NCBI GenBank assembly: GCA_026692865.1 | Contig: JAPLNI010000028.1 | Span: forward strand, 186,001 to 250,000 | Direction: 5' to 3' | Source of the DNA: Planctomycetota bacterium | GTDB lineage: Bacteria; Planctomycetota; Planctomycetia; Pirellulales; Pirellulaceae | DNA: 64,000 bases | Part shown: positions 46,884 to 55,092 of the stretch, piece after piece | Layout of the letters: each line of letters starts with the position of its first letter | How positions within the stretch are numbered: the first letter of the stretch is position 1 | Position numbers and translations under genes: made by a program | Notes under the pieces: model-generated | The model's database searches: none | The model's input: only the letters and a program-made list of their open reading frames with translations | What the model was told of the DNA's origin: nothing

Positions 46884-46973
46884 ATTGAGCCTCGGGCGCC
46901 AGCCGAGTTCAAACGACTAACCATTCGCTTGAGTAAAAAAGTCCAACATCGTGGCTAGCGCCTGCGGCTCAAT
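46884..46973. repeat. Imperfect inverted repeat, family A copy 4
   Basis: Arms 46884-46904 and 46953-46973 are reverse complements at 18 of 21 positions, with a 48-base spacer. The right arm, GGCTAGCGCCTGCGGCTCAA, is clearly related to the arms at 7105-7175 and 10789-10807. The long spacer suggests two opposed copies flanking other sequence. Confidence 0.55.
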
Positions 46974-47218
46974 AAGACAGCACGCGCATTCTCGAACATG
47001 CGTCGATTGAAATGGTCGCAAGGGAAATTGAATCTTCTGCCGCTGACTTAGAAAAATTTCGAAAACAACTCAAGTCACGATCCGTATGCGTCGATGTTAC
47101 GGAAAGTATCACTCGCTTTTGTGGCAGCCTCGATATTGGTTTGCCATTAGTCGGTTATGAGCTAGTGTTCAATTGTGCCCGTTCTGGCATGGATGCCTAA
47201 GTTTCCGTGTAGCGTCCG

Positions 47219-47238
47219 ATTCGACTGGATAGTCGAAT
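47219..47238. promoter_or_regulatory. Perfect palindrome 33 bases upstream of cpaB
   Basis: ATTCGACT and AGTCGAAT form perfect 8-base arms around GGAT. The position just before the cpaB ATG at 47271 suits a repressor operator or a 5'-leader hairpin of the pilus operon. Confidence 0.4.
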
Positions 47239-47270
47239 TATGGATGCTCTACTAAGGTCATCCAAAATCT

Positions 47271-48359
47271 ATGCGTTCTAAACCAATCGTCCTTTTGGCC
47301 GTTGCTCTCGGCTGCGGTGGGGTGGCGGCGTTTGCTGCGTCACAAGTAGTCCAGGACCGGCCTTCCCAAGCTATCGAGACGGTCGACATCCTTGTAGCCG
47401 CCAACGATATTGCCGTTAACACACGAATTTCACCAGAACGATTTGTTCTAGAAAAATGGCCTCGTGATCGGCTTCCCGTTGGATTCGTTCAGGACCCCAA
47501 GTTAGTGGAAGGCAAATTCACGAACCAGCGTTTGTTTCAGGGCGAACCTCTACTCGAGCGAAAGATCAATACTTCTCGCGAAAGCGTGGCTCAAACGATT
47601 CCTGTCGGCTATCGAGTATTCGATTTCGCTGTTGATAAGGATCGGGGTGCAACGGGTTACATTCAGCCAGGAGATCGCGTTGACGTTCACGGATTCTTCG
47701 ACAAGGGAGGCAAATTGCTTGAAAGCAAGAGCATTCTCGTGATAGAAAACGTTGAAGTTTTCATGGTCGATGGGATTGCAGTGCGAGGTGAAGAGACCGA
47801 AAAGTTAAAGCAAGCTTCGGTGATTCAGCTATTGATACGGTCTAGCCAGTTTGAGGCCTTGAACACGGCAGAAAACCTTGGAAAGCTAAAGTTATCGTTA
47901 ACTCCGCCACAAGCGGATGAAAAGGATAAGGACAAAACCGATAACGGTGAACAGTTCTTAGAATGGGCAAGGTCTGCGGTGGTCGAGGCAGCACCTCCTA
48001 CGACTGTTGCCGTGCCGCAATATGCGATGGAACCAGTCCAAACACGAGCGGCAAAAAAGATGGTTGTCATCTCGCCTGCCGGTACGGAAACTTATGAGTG
48101 GGATCGAGATGGCGACTTACCATTAAAAGTGAGTGGTGACTCCATAGCGAACGCCCAATCGTTCGCAGGGACTTCCAATTCGAGAGCATCTGGCGACACG
48201 CCTTACGATTCGCCTAACCCGCAAAGTTCCTCAACGGGAATGATTTGGGATGGAATGCAATGGACTTGGGGAGGAACGGGATTCAAGCCTACGTATCCGA
48301 GTGCCGATGACGATAATACGGGAAAAGAGAATAATTCGGCGAGCAAATCGACACCGTAG
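47271..48359 (+). CDS. cpaB: Flp/Tad pilus assembly protein CpaB (RcpC)
   Basis: A 362-residue inner-membrane-anchored periplasmic protein of the Tad pilus machine. An N-terminal transmembrane segment (IVLLAVALGCGGVAAFAA) is followed by VDILVAANDIAVNTRISPER and an SAF domain, then the RcpC segment DFAVDKDRGATGYIQPGDRV and VIQLLIRSSQFEALNTAENL. The C-terminal ~110 residues are low-complexity, Ser/Asn/Pro-rich. It is the first gene of cpaB-cpaC-cpaE, all on the plus strand with gaps of 135 and 61 bases. Confidence 0.92.
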   Translation: MRSKPIVLLAVALGCGGVAAFAASQVVQDRPSQAIETVDILVAANDIAVNTRISPERFVLEKWPRDRLPVGFVQDPKLVEGKFTNQRLFQGEPLLERKINTSRESVAQTIPVGYRVFDFAVDKDRGATGYIQPGDRVDVHGFFDKGGKLLESKSILVIENVEVFMVDGIAVRGEETEKLKQASVIQLLIRSSQFEALNTAENLGKLKLSLTPPQADEKDKDKTDNGEQFLEWARSAVVEAAPPTTVAVPQYAMEPVQTRAAKKMVVISPAGTETYEWDRDGDLPLKVSGDSIANAQSFAGTSNSRASGDTPYDSPNPQSSSTGMIWDGMQWTWGGTGFKPTYPSADDDNTGKENNSASKSTP

Positions 48360-48494
48360 TTATTGGCAATCAACACCCTAACTGAATTTCCGAACGGACT
48401 ACAAGAAACGCGGTATTCGTCAACGCCAAGGATGGCTTAGACATTTACCGTTTCCGGATCGGCTAACACGCAGACTCACAAGGACGTGGTTCTA

Positions 48495-50096
48495 ATGTCG
48501 AAATCGAAATGCGTTGCAATCAGCAGGTACATCCCTTGGGCTGTCGTTGTTTTGCTCTCTACTATGCCAAGCCCTTCGGAAACTCACGGGCAGCAAAATG
48601 CGGAGAATCTGTTGCCACCGACGGTAGGCATGTTCGTTGTGACAAAGTCTAATGAACAGCTTCAACTGGTTGTCAACACGTCTCAAATGGTTTCGCTCGG
48701 CGAAGACATCGACCGCGCTGTAGTCGACAATGACGCAGTGCTGGGAGTTCGGCCTATGGGTCGCAAAGAGCTTTTGATTTCTGCAAAAGCGACGGGTATA
48801 GCGAGAGTTGATTTGTATGCACCCAATAATAAGGTTTTCACCGTTCAAGTCGTTGTTCTAGGCGACGCACGCGAGCTTGAAGCGATCTTGCGATCTGAAT
48901 TTCCGATGTCTGCTCTGGTCGTTCGACCTATTCAAAATGCCGTCATTTTAAGCGGTCAAGTCAACGCAGATGAGCACGTTGATCAAGCAGTTGCAATTGC
49001 AGAGCAATATTACCCGACGGTTATTAACCGAATTCAAGTACTTGGTGTGCACACAATTATGTTGCATACAAAGGTAATGGAAGTTTCTAGAACAAAATTG
49101 CGATCTTTGGGTGTCGACTGGGCTCTCGACGGAAGCAACGCATCATTCCAGCAGGCGGTCGCGGGAACGCTCGGTGTGCCTGATCCAACCACTGGAGCCC
49201 GACCTGTCGGTGGCGATAACTTCCGATTCGCTATCTTTGATAACGACACAACATTCATTGCATCGATCAAAGCATTGCAAGAGCGAAATCTGGTGAAAAT
49301 CATGGCCGATCCAACGGTGGTTGCGATCGATGGACGACCGGCTAGCTTCAACTCGGGCGGTGAGTTTCCAATCTTGGTCCCTCAGGGACTTGGACAGGTT
49401 GGCGTTGAGTTTCGCGAGTTCGGAACACGATTAGACTTTGTCGCAAAGGTTCGTGGCGATGGACGCATTTGGTTAGAAGTTCGACCAACAATCAGCGAAA
49501 TCGACGCAGCCCGCTCAGTAACTTTCCAAGGCACGACGGTTCCCGGACTCCGATCGCGATTTGTTGACACGGCTGTCGAGCTACAAGCTGGTCAGACGCT
49601 CGCACTCGCAGGACTTCTTCAATCGCGAACCGAATCTCAATCTTTGGGCATACCAGGGTTGTGTGATTTGCCACTATTTGGAGCCCTGTTCCGAAGCAAC
49701 CGCGAAATTCAAAACGAGGTAGAACTGTTGATAACCGTAACGCCCGACTTTGCTGGAGCGATGGATCCATCTCAAGTTCCTCCAGGCGGTCCTGGTTACA
49801 ACTCACAGAGCCCGTCCGATAAGGAGCTTTATTGGAGAGGTTACATAGAAACTCCAAATCCATGTAACCCATCGATGCCCGGAAGCGGCGGCCCAGGAAG
49901 TTGCGGTCCTGGCGGCTTCAGCGAACCTCAAACTCTTCCATCTCCGGCAGAAATGTATAACAAGTCCGCACCATCATTTCCACCTCAAGGATTTTCGCAA
50001 ACCGGAACCAGGGTTCCGCCAAACGGTGCCGCTCCTGCTGGATACCGAGTTACCTACCAAGGTAGCGCCGGAAGCTTAAAGCAACCGAACCGATAA
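48495..50096 (+). CDS. cpaC: Tad pilus secretin CpaC (RcpA)
   Basis: A 533-residue outer membrane secretin through which the Flp pilus passes. It has a signal peptide (IPWAVVVLLSTMPSPSETHG), a pilus-assembly N-domain (SEQ-like LLISAKATGIARVDLYAP), a BON-like segment (FPMSALVVRPIQNAVILSGQ) and the secretin core with QAGQTLALAGLLQSRTES, GIPGLCDLPLFGALFRS and ELLITVTPDF. The C-terminus is rich in Pro, Gly and Ser. ATG at 48495 follows AAGGA by 10 bases; a GTG at 48486 is three codons upstream. Confidence 0.93.
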   Translation: MSKSKCVAISRYIPWAVVVLLSTMPSPSETHGQQNAENLLPPTVGMFVVTKSNEQLQLVVNTSQMVSLGEDIDRAVVDNDAVLGVRPMGRKELLISAKATGIARVDLYAPNNKVFTVQVVVLGDARELEAILRSEFPMSALVVRPIQNAVILSGQVNADEHVDQAVAIAEQYYPTVINRIQVLGVHTIMLHTKVMEVSRTKLRSLGVDWALDGSNASFQQAVAGTLGVPDPTTGARPVGGDNFRFAIFDNDTTFIASIKALQERNLVKIMADPTVVAIDGRPASFNSGGEFPILVPQGLGQVGVEFREFGTRLDFVAKVRGDGRIWLEVRPTISEIDAARSVTFQGTTVPGLRSRFVDTAVELQAGQTLALAGLLQSRTESQSLGIPGLCDLPLFGALFRSNREIQNEVELLITVTPDFAGAMDPSQVPPGGPGYNSQSPSDKELYWRGYIETPNPCNPSMPGSGGPGSCGPGGFSEPQTLPSPAEMYNKSAPSFPPQGFSQTGTRVPPNGAAPAGYRVTYQGSAGSLKQPNR

Positions 50097-50157
50097 CTTG
50101 CATCCCATTCGTTACTGAGACCTTATTCGGTATTCGCCTTAACAATACAAGTGCATC

Positions 50158-51414
50158 ATGAGCAATGTTATTCGTCTAGCTTTAGTAGATCCTCACGATG
50201 ATTCTCGCGAGTCACTCAAATCAATGTTGATTGGTATGGATATCGTTTGGCTCGAAGCAGAGTGCAGCCGATATGAATTTTTTCAGGATGTTGTTTCGCA
50301 AACCAATCCTGACGTGGGTGTGATCAACCTGGATGGCAACCCCGAAAAAGCCATCGCCTTGATCGAAAGGATCCGCGTTTCTACGCCTGATTGCGTTCTT
50401 CTTGCGTTATCGAAAAACACTGACGGACCAACTATTCTTCGAACCATTCGTGCGGGTGTCTGTGAGTTCCTTACGCTTCCTATCGAAGTGGAGGAAGTTC
50501 ATAGCGCTCTGAACCGAATTCAAGAAGCAAAATTTGGTTCTGGCGACTCTCGTGTTCGAACTTGCAAGATGATCGCCATTGCAGGAGCCACCGGTGGTGT
50601 GGGATGTACATCGATTGCTGTCAACATCGGATGCAACTTGGCAAGCAACCCCGAGAACTCCGTCGCCCTTGTCGATCTTGATCTCGCACTCGGTGATGCC
50701 GATGTGTTCCTAGATTCGATACCCGACTACAGTCTCCTCGATGTGACCGAGAACGTAGCCCGGCTCGACTTTCAACTGCTTCGTAAAAGTCTTACCAAGC
50801 ATTCCTCGGGACTCTACTTGTTGCCCCGACCAGTCCAGTTGCAAGAACTAACGGCGATTAATCCAGAGAGCCTTCGCCGAGTCATAGGTCTTCTTCGTGC
50901 ATCTTTCACGCACGTTGTGATCGATACTTCAAAGTCGTTCAGTGCGGTTGATCTCACGGCAATGGAATTGGTCAACGAAGTCGCGTTGATTGTCCAGCTA
51001 GACCTGCCATGCCTTCGTAACATGGTTCGATTGCTGATGAGCTTTCAAGAGATGGACAACATTCGCGATAAGGTAAAAGTTGTCGTGAATCGGATGGGAC
51101 TTGAGAGTGGCCAAATCAGCTTGAAGAAAGCTCGCGAAACGATAGGACGCGATGTTTTTCATCAAATTCCGAACGATTACCGAACGATGATCGAAATGCG
51201 GAACAACGGTGTACCGTTGATCGAGCAAGCTCCTAAAGCACCGATAACTCAATCGATCATGCAATTGACGGACATGCTTGTTGGAAATGTCACCGAACCA
51301 ATAGAAGCAGATGGCCAACCAAGCAAAGCTAAATCGGTTGCTGGAGCAGCTGGATGGTTGAATTTCTGGCAAGGGAAACCTGGCGCTAAACCCGCAGCAA
51401 AGGCGACAACATAA
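50158..51414 (+). CDS. cpaE: CpaE/TadZ-like pilus-localisation ATPase with pseudo-receiver domain
   Basis: A 418-residue protein of the ParA/MinD superfamily that positions the Tad machine. The N-terminal ~125 residues look like a receiver domain, but the phospho-acceptor position holds Asn57 (PDVGVINLDG). The ATPase part has IAGATGGVGCTSIAVNIGCN (about 141-160), where both Lys of the deviant Walker A motif (KGGxGK[T/S]) are replaced, by Thr145 and Cys150. ALVDLDLALGDADVFLD and IVQLDLPCLRNMVRLL follow. Degenerate versions of both sites are known in the TadZ/CpaE family. The last ~30 residues are Ala/Lys-rich. Confidence 0.9.
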   Translation: MSNVIRLALVDPHDDSRESLKSMLIGMDIVWLEAECSRYEFFQDVVSQTNPDVGVINLDGNPEKAIALIERIRVSTPDCVLLALSKNTDGPTILRTIRAGVCEFLTLPIEVEEVHSALNRIQEAKFGSGDSRVRTCKMIAIAGATGGVGCTSIAVNIGCNLASNPENSVALVDLDLALGDADVFLDSIPDYSLLDVTENVARLDFQLLRKSLTKHSSGLYLLPRPVQLQELTAINPESLRRVIGLLRASFTHVVIDTSKSFSAVDLTAMELVNEVALIVQLDLPCLRNMVRLLMSFQEMDNIRDKVKVVVNRMGLESGQISLKKARETIGRDVFHQIPNDYRTMIEMRNNGVPLIEQAPKAPITQSIMQLTDMLVGNVTEPIEADGQPSKAKSVAGAAGWLNFWQGKPGAKPAAKATT

Positions 51415-51468
51415 TAGATCCCGTTATAATGATTGGTGTAAAACCCGATCCGAGTAACAAGGCTCAAA

Positions 51469-52149
51469 GTGAACTATCTCGCTCATGCGTATCGATTTTT
51501 GGATAATCCCTACTTCGTAGCGGGCGTCGCACTTCCAGACTGGCTAAGTGTCGTCGGAAGGCAATATCGAGCTCGTTCCAACGCTGCAAAAATCGCTTTA
51601 GCTGATCTCCTCCGTCAAGTTGACACTCTTGCAAAAGATGTAGATCGCGCGCTGGTCGGTGATTTTCTAAATGGCGTTATTCAGCATCATGTTGATGACG
51701 ATGCCTTTCACCAGAACGAGACGTTTATCCTGACCAGTGCAAAACTCTCGATTGCACTGCGAGCCATTCATGGTCCCGATAGCTCGATCCGATCGGGATT
51801 TCTCGGGCATATCGTCGTTGAACTTTTGCTAGACGATACGCTTAGCCGATCGGACCAAAACTTGCTTCGAGAGTACTATCGAGTCGTCGATAGTTTAGAT
51901 CGAAAACTGGTTTGTAAAGCTGCGACTCTTGCCGTCGGAAAAGATGTCGTCGGCCTGGACACATGGATTGACCGATTTGTAAAAGAGCGGTTCTTAGAAG
52001 ACTACTCAGATGACCGACGGTTGCTTCGACGACTGAACCAAATCATGAAGCGTGTCGGATTAGAACAGCTAGGAGATGAAACGCTCGCCTGGCTGGCATT
52101 CTGTCGCGAAGAAGTAAACCGCCTTTCGAGCGAACTGTTGCCCAAGTAA
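51469..52149 (+). CDS. AcpH-like (acyl carrier protein phosphodiesterase-like) protein
   Basis: A 226-residue helical protein starting (GTG) MNYLAHAYRFLDNPYFVAGV, which resembles the N-terminus of ACP phosphodiesterases and related HD-like proteins (MNYLAH). DFLNGVIQHHVDDDAFHQNE carries a cluster of His and Asp that could bind metal, and GFLGHIVVELLLDD another His/Asp pair. AcpH removes the phosphopantetheine arm from acyl carrier protein, but the match is distant. It follows cpaE by 54 bases on the same strand and may be co-transcribed by chance. Confidence 0.55.
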   Translation: MNYLAHAYRFLDNPYFVAGVALPDWLSVVGRQYRARSNAAKIALADLLRQVDTLAKDVDRALVGDFLNGVIQHHVDDDAFHQNETFILTSAKLSIALRAIHGPDSSIRSGFLGHIVVELLLDDTLSRSDQNLLREYYRVVDSLDRKLVCKAATLAVGKDVVGLDTWIDRFVKERFLEDYSDDRRLLRRLNQIMKRVGLEQLGDETLAWLAFCREEVNRLSSELLPK

Positions 52150-52162
52150 ATTAGTCTTACGT

Positions 52163-52684
52163 TCAGCGAATAGGTGTTTTGCCAAGTAACCTTCGAAGCA
52201 TTCCAATTTGGCCAGAATGAATCGATTCGTGAAGTGGACAAAACATCAAGGCGCCTAAACGGAGCGGATGAACCGCATAAGGCATGTCGGTAGGCTCGCC
52301 AAGCGAACTGGCCGGCAACGAAGCTGATTCGAGCATCGCTTGCTGGTGAATTTTATCCAGGATATTGAGAAGGTCCTCTGGGAGAACGCCTGTTGCCTCA
52401 GCCGAAACTGCCGACGTTCCGCGACTGAATTTTTTGCGAAGCCAACCCGGCATTAGCTCCAGGTCCCCTTCAGCACGACCTCGCTGCCGAAACAGCATCA
52501 ACCCGTATTCGGCCACAGCCAAATGCCCGACTTGCCACGCAAGATGCGTTGGAATCCCCGCTGGTTGTTCGTACCATGCTTCGAAAGGAATATCCGACAC
52601 CATGGTGAGTGTATACTCTCGGGCAAATCGCATTTGCCCCACCGCTGCGTCGCGCTGGAATAGAATCTCGTTGTCGCTTAACAT
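52163..52684 (-). CDS. DinB-family (four-helix, metal-binding) protein
   Basis: A 173-residue DinB/YfiT-like protein, a superfamily of four-helix bundles that bind a metal by three His. Candidate ligands are in PTHLAWQVGHLAVAEYG and in the C-terminal LHESIHSGQIGMLRRLLG, which closes like most DinB_2 proteins. Members act as thiol-dependent transferases or have unknown roles. It is convergent with the AcpH-like gene (13-base gap). Confidence 0.8.
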   Translation of the reverse strand: MLSDNEILFQRDAAVGQMRFAREYTLTMVSDIPFEAWYEQPAGIPTHLAWQVGHLAVAEYGLMLFRQRGRAEGDLELMPGWLRKKFSRGTSAVSAEATGVLPEDLLNILDKIHQQAMLESASLPASSLGEPTDMPYAVHPLRLGALMFCPLHESIHSGQIGMLRRLLGKTPIR

Positions 52685-52792
52685 GCTTCTTGAAACCTTG
52701 CCGTTGCTTAGGAATCACCCTGTAATGTTTAAAACGTAATCTCTACGCGATTTAAACCCAGTTTGTAACCCCATCGCCCGAATAAACAATCC

Positions 52793-53470
52793 ATGACGGA
52801 ACAATCTCTCAATTCGGAACTGTTGCAATCCACAGTTCATCAATACCCGTGGCTAGGCGAAAGCATCGATCGGCTTCGCGAAGTTGGGCACGACTACTGG
52901 AGTCGCGGATGGTCGCGTGGAACCAGTAGTAACTACAGCGTTGTCTTCGATAGGAATCCCTTCCGGCTTTTGGTTACCGCTTCGGGAAAAGACAAAGGAC
53001 ACCTCGGCAGAAACGATTTTGTTATCGTTGATCAAGATGGTAACTTGACCCCCACAGATCAAGCGAAATCAAGTGCCGAGACACTCTTGCATTGCTCCGC
53101 AGTCCTTCACCAAAACGCAGGAGCCGTTCTTCACACGCATAGTGTTTGGGCGACGATTTTGTCGCAACACTACTCGGCTTTGAAAGGGATTTGGATCGAA
53201 GGATTTGAAATGCTCAAGGGTTTAGAAGGAATCTCCACCCACGAAAGCAAAATTTGGCTACCCATATTCGACAATACGCAAGATATCCCAGCCCTTCGTA
53301 AGGAAGTGGAAGCCTACTGGTTGAAAAATCCTTCCACCCGATGTTGGGGGTACCTGATTCGACAACATGGGATGTATTGCTGGGGATCTGACCTTTCTCA
53401 GGCGATTCGCCATATGGAAGTGCTTGAGTTTTTATTAGAATGTCTAGGTAGAAGGATGAGCGTCTTGTAG
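52793..53470 (+). CDS. mtnB: Methylthioribulose-1-phosphate dehydratase
   Basis: A 225-residue class II aldolase-fold zinc enzyme of the methionine salvage pathway, dehydrating methylthioribulose 1-phosphate. Key segments are WSRGTSSNYSVV, TASGKDKGHLGRNDF, SSAETLLHCS with the catalytic Glu96, the zinc ligands His114 and His116 in AVLHTHSVW, and the closing LIRQHGMYCWGSD with the third His. No other salvage gene lies nearby. The small gene after it begins 32 bases downstream. Confidence 0.93.
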   Translation: MTEQSLNSELLQSTVHQYPWLGESIDRLREVGHDYWSRGWSRGTSSNYSVVFDRNPFRLLVTASGKDKGHLGRNDFVIVDQDGNLTPTDQAKSSAETLLHCSAVLHQNAGAVLHTHSVWATILSQHYSALKGIWIEGFEMLKGLEGISTHESKIWLPIFDNTQDIPALRKEVEAYWLKNPSTRCWGYLIRQHGMYCWGSDLSQAIRHMEVLEFLLECLGRRMSVL

Positions 53471-53502
53471 TTTCGGTAACCCAAATTTAACGGACACCTA
53501 CA

Positions 53503-53754
53503 ATGGAAGTTCAGGATGAGTACGTCGAAATAGCGGGCCAACAACCTAAGCGAGGCCACACTCCTCTTGGGGCCATCTTTCTGTTAGGAACGGTGCTAAT
53601 CTCCGGAGCCTTTGTAGTTTTTGGAAGAGGAATGCTGCAGAGCCATTTTCTTTCACAAGAATTGGAGCAATCCAGAAGGACCGTAGTCGTTGACTACGAT
53701 GGCAATGTAACGAACGAGCCAAGCTTTGAAGCCAGTTCCTTAAGTAATAGATGA
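53503..53754 (+). CDS. Small hypothetical membrane protein
   Basis: An 83-residue protein with one transmembrane helix (about 22-42, GAIFLLGTVLISGAFVVFGR) and a polar C-terminal part (LEQSRRTVVVDYDGNVTNEP). No family recognised. The order of features (short soluble N-terminus, one helix, acidic tail) and the position directly behind mtnB on the same strand make it plausible as a real gene. Confidence 0.5.
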   Translation: MEVQDEYVEIAGQQPKRGHTPLGAIFLLGTVLISGAFVVFGRGMLQSHFLSQELEQSRRTVVVDYDGNVTNEPSFEASSLSNR

Positions 53755-53815
53755 GAATCCACAGCTTTATGCAGGACCTCAACAAGTAAGCCTTTAATCA
53801 GATTAGTGGAATGTA

Positions 53816-54205
53816 ATGCGTGTCGGTGAAGTCGTAAAACTAGCGTACGATCGAAATTATGGATTTATCCGCGCGGATAACTTTCGTGATGATATTTTCT
53901 TCCACTTCTCGACAGTCGTTGGCTCCAATCCAGAACGATGGTTCCTCGGTCAAGAAGTCGAGTTCGATTTGAACGAAGTACGCCGACTGGAACTTGGTGA
54001 GCTGAAGGCAGAAAAAGTACAAGCCGCATCACGCCCGTTATCCCACAAGCTGGATGAGACTCAGCAAGTTGGTATGACCCCAGTACACCATCCTCGCGCG
54101 AAACGACGCAAACCTCTCTGGCGTGAGAAGTCAGCAAATGGCGATCAAGCCCCGACGCCATCCGATGACTCAGACGTGAGCACGAAACCCAGCGAAGCGA
54201 ACTAG
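53816..54205 (+). CDS. Cold-shock-domain protein with a C-terminal tail
   Basis: A 129-residue protein. Residues 1-70 are a cold-shock domain: VGEVVKLAYDRNYGFIRADN carries the RNP1-like YGFI, DIFFHFSTV the RNP2-like motif, and GQEVEFDLNEVRRLELGELK the closing strands. Such domains bind single-stranded RNA or DNA. The C-terminal ~60 residues are basic then acidic and unstructured (RAKRRKPLWREK, then SDDSDVSTKPSE), unlike short CspA-type proteins. Confidence 0.86.
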   Translation: MRVGEVVKLAYDRNYGFIRADNFRDDIFFHFSTVVGSNPERWFLGQEVEFDLNEVRRLELGELKAEKVQAASRPLSHKLDETQQVGMTPVHHPRAKRRKPLWREKSANGDQAPTPSDDSDVSTKPSEAN

Positions 54206-54241
54206 CGCTTCGTTGAGTTAATAAGCGGGACGTCGTACTTC

Positions 54242-54313
54242 GTAGCAGATGTCGTAAGACTTCTGCGTCTTCTAGCTTATCCATAGACATCCGAACTCTT
54301 ACGAATTCGGATA
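54242..54313. repeat. Intergenic repeat, family B copy 2
   Basis: Starts GTAGCAGATGTCGTAAGACT and ends CCGAACTCTTACGAATTCGG, which aligns with the element at 12141-12224 through its whole length apart from a shorter middle. It sits in the gap between the convergent cold-shock and phoB-like genes and may serve as a terminator for both. Confidence 0.55.
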
Positions 54314-54330
54314 ATCTAATATCTAGACTG

Positions 54331-54350
54331 GACCAATCAATTGATCGGTC
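54331..54350. terminator. Near-perfect palindrome between convergent genes
   Basis: GACCAATCAA and TTGATCGGTC are reverse complements at 9 of 10 positions with no spacer. It lies 22 bases past the phoB-like stop codon and could be a terminator stem or a protein-binding site. Confidence 0.3.
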
Positions 54351-54372
54351 TTACAAGAACCCGTCTTGCACT

Positions 54373-55092
54373 CTAAATACTCGACTCTTCTTCACCGTCA
54401 GTAAGGTTCTCTTTGAAGCGATAGCCGACGCCGCGAACAGTTTCGATCACGTCAGCTTTGCCTTCCATCTTGCGCCGAAGAGCACGAATATGGACATCGA
54501 TCGTTCGCTCTAATACTAACGTGTCTTCGCCTAAGGCCGCATCTATCAACTCAGATCGTTCGAAAGCGCGTCCTGGTTGTCGAATCAATGTATCGAGCAG
54601 GCGAAACTCGCTCTTGGTTAGATCCATCAATTCGCCGTGTATCATGACTCGATGACGCATCCGATCAACAACGACTCCCAATCGCGAAACCAAATCGAGT
54701 TGCGGATCTGGTACAGATGATTTGCGTCGCTGCAAAGCTTTTATACGCTCTAATAGAACGCGAATGCTAAATGGCTTTACAACGTAGTCATCTGCACCGA
54801 CGGAAAAGCCAATCAGTTGATCGGACTCTTCGCTCTTGGCCGTCAGCATCAATATCAATACATTCTTCGTATCAGGGTTAGCTCGCAGCCTTTTACAAAC
54901 CTCAATACCGTCAATTACCGGGAGCATGACGTCCAAGAGTATGATGTCCGGTTGCTTGACTTGAGCTTGATTCAATCCATCGCGGCCGTCATGTGCCCTG
55001 GAGACATCATAAGCTGCCTTCTGCATGTTGTACTCAAGGATCTCTGACAAGGAGCGGTCGTCCTCGATGATTAGAACTTTAGTCTTTGCCAT
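54373..55092 (-). CDS. PhoB/OmpR-type response regulator
   Basis: A 239-residue two-domain regulator. The receiver has the acidic pair in IIEDDRSL, phospho-acceptor Asp54 in IILLDVMLP, Thr84 and Lys106 (VVKPF). The C-terminal winged-helix DNA-binding domain has LTKSEFRLLDTLIRQPGRAF and VDVHIRALRRKM, then VRGVGYRF. It follows phoU with a 14-base overlap, which points to phosphate control. No sensor kinase gene is adjacent, so its partner (PhoR-like) must be elsewhere. Confidence 0.9.
   Translation of the reverse strand: MAKTKVLIIEDDRSLSEILEYNMQKAAYDVSRAHDGRDGLNQAQVKQPDIILLDVMLPVIDGIEVCKRLRANPDTKNVLILMLTAKSEESDQLIGFSVGADDYVVKPFSIRVLLERIKALQRRKSSVPDPQLDLVSRLGVVVDRMRHRVMIHGELMDLTKSEFRLLDTLIRQPGRAFERSELIDAALGEDTLVLERTIDVHIRALRRKMEGKADVIETVRGVGYRFKENLTDGEEESSI

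Larger units (their letters stand above)
46835..47270. other. Intergenic region upstream of the pilus genes
   Basis: 436 bases. It holds the family A repeat at 46884-46973 and a perfect 8-base palindrome arm pair at 47219-47238. A 62-codon frame at 47012-47200 has no recognisable features and was not accepted. Confidence 0.4.

Noticed and set aside
47012-47200. 62-codon plus-strand frame in the gap before cpaB
   Set aside because: No recognised domain and no convincing start signal, in a region containing repeat DNA.
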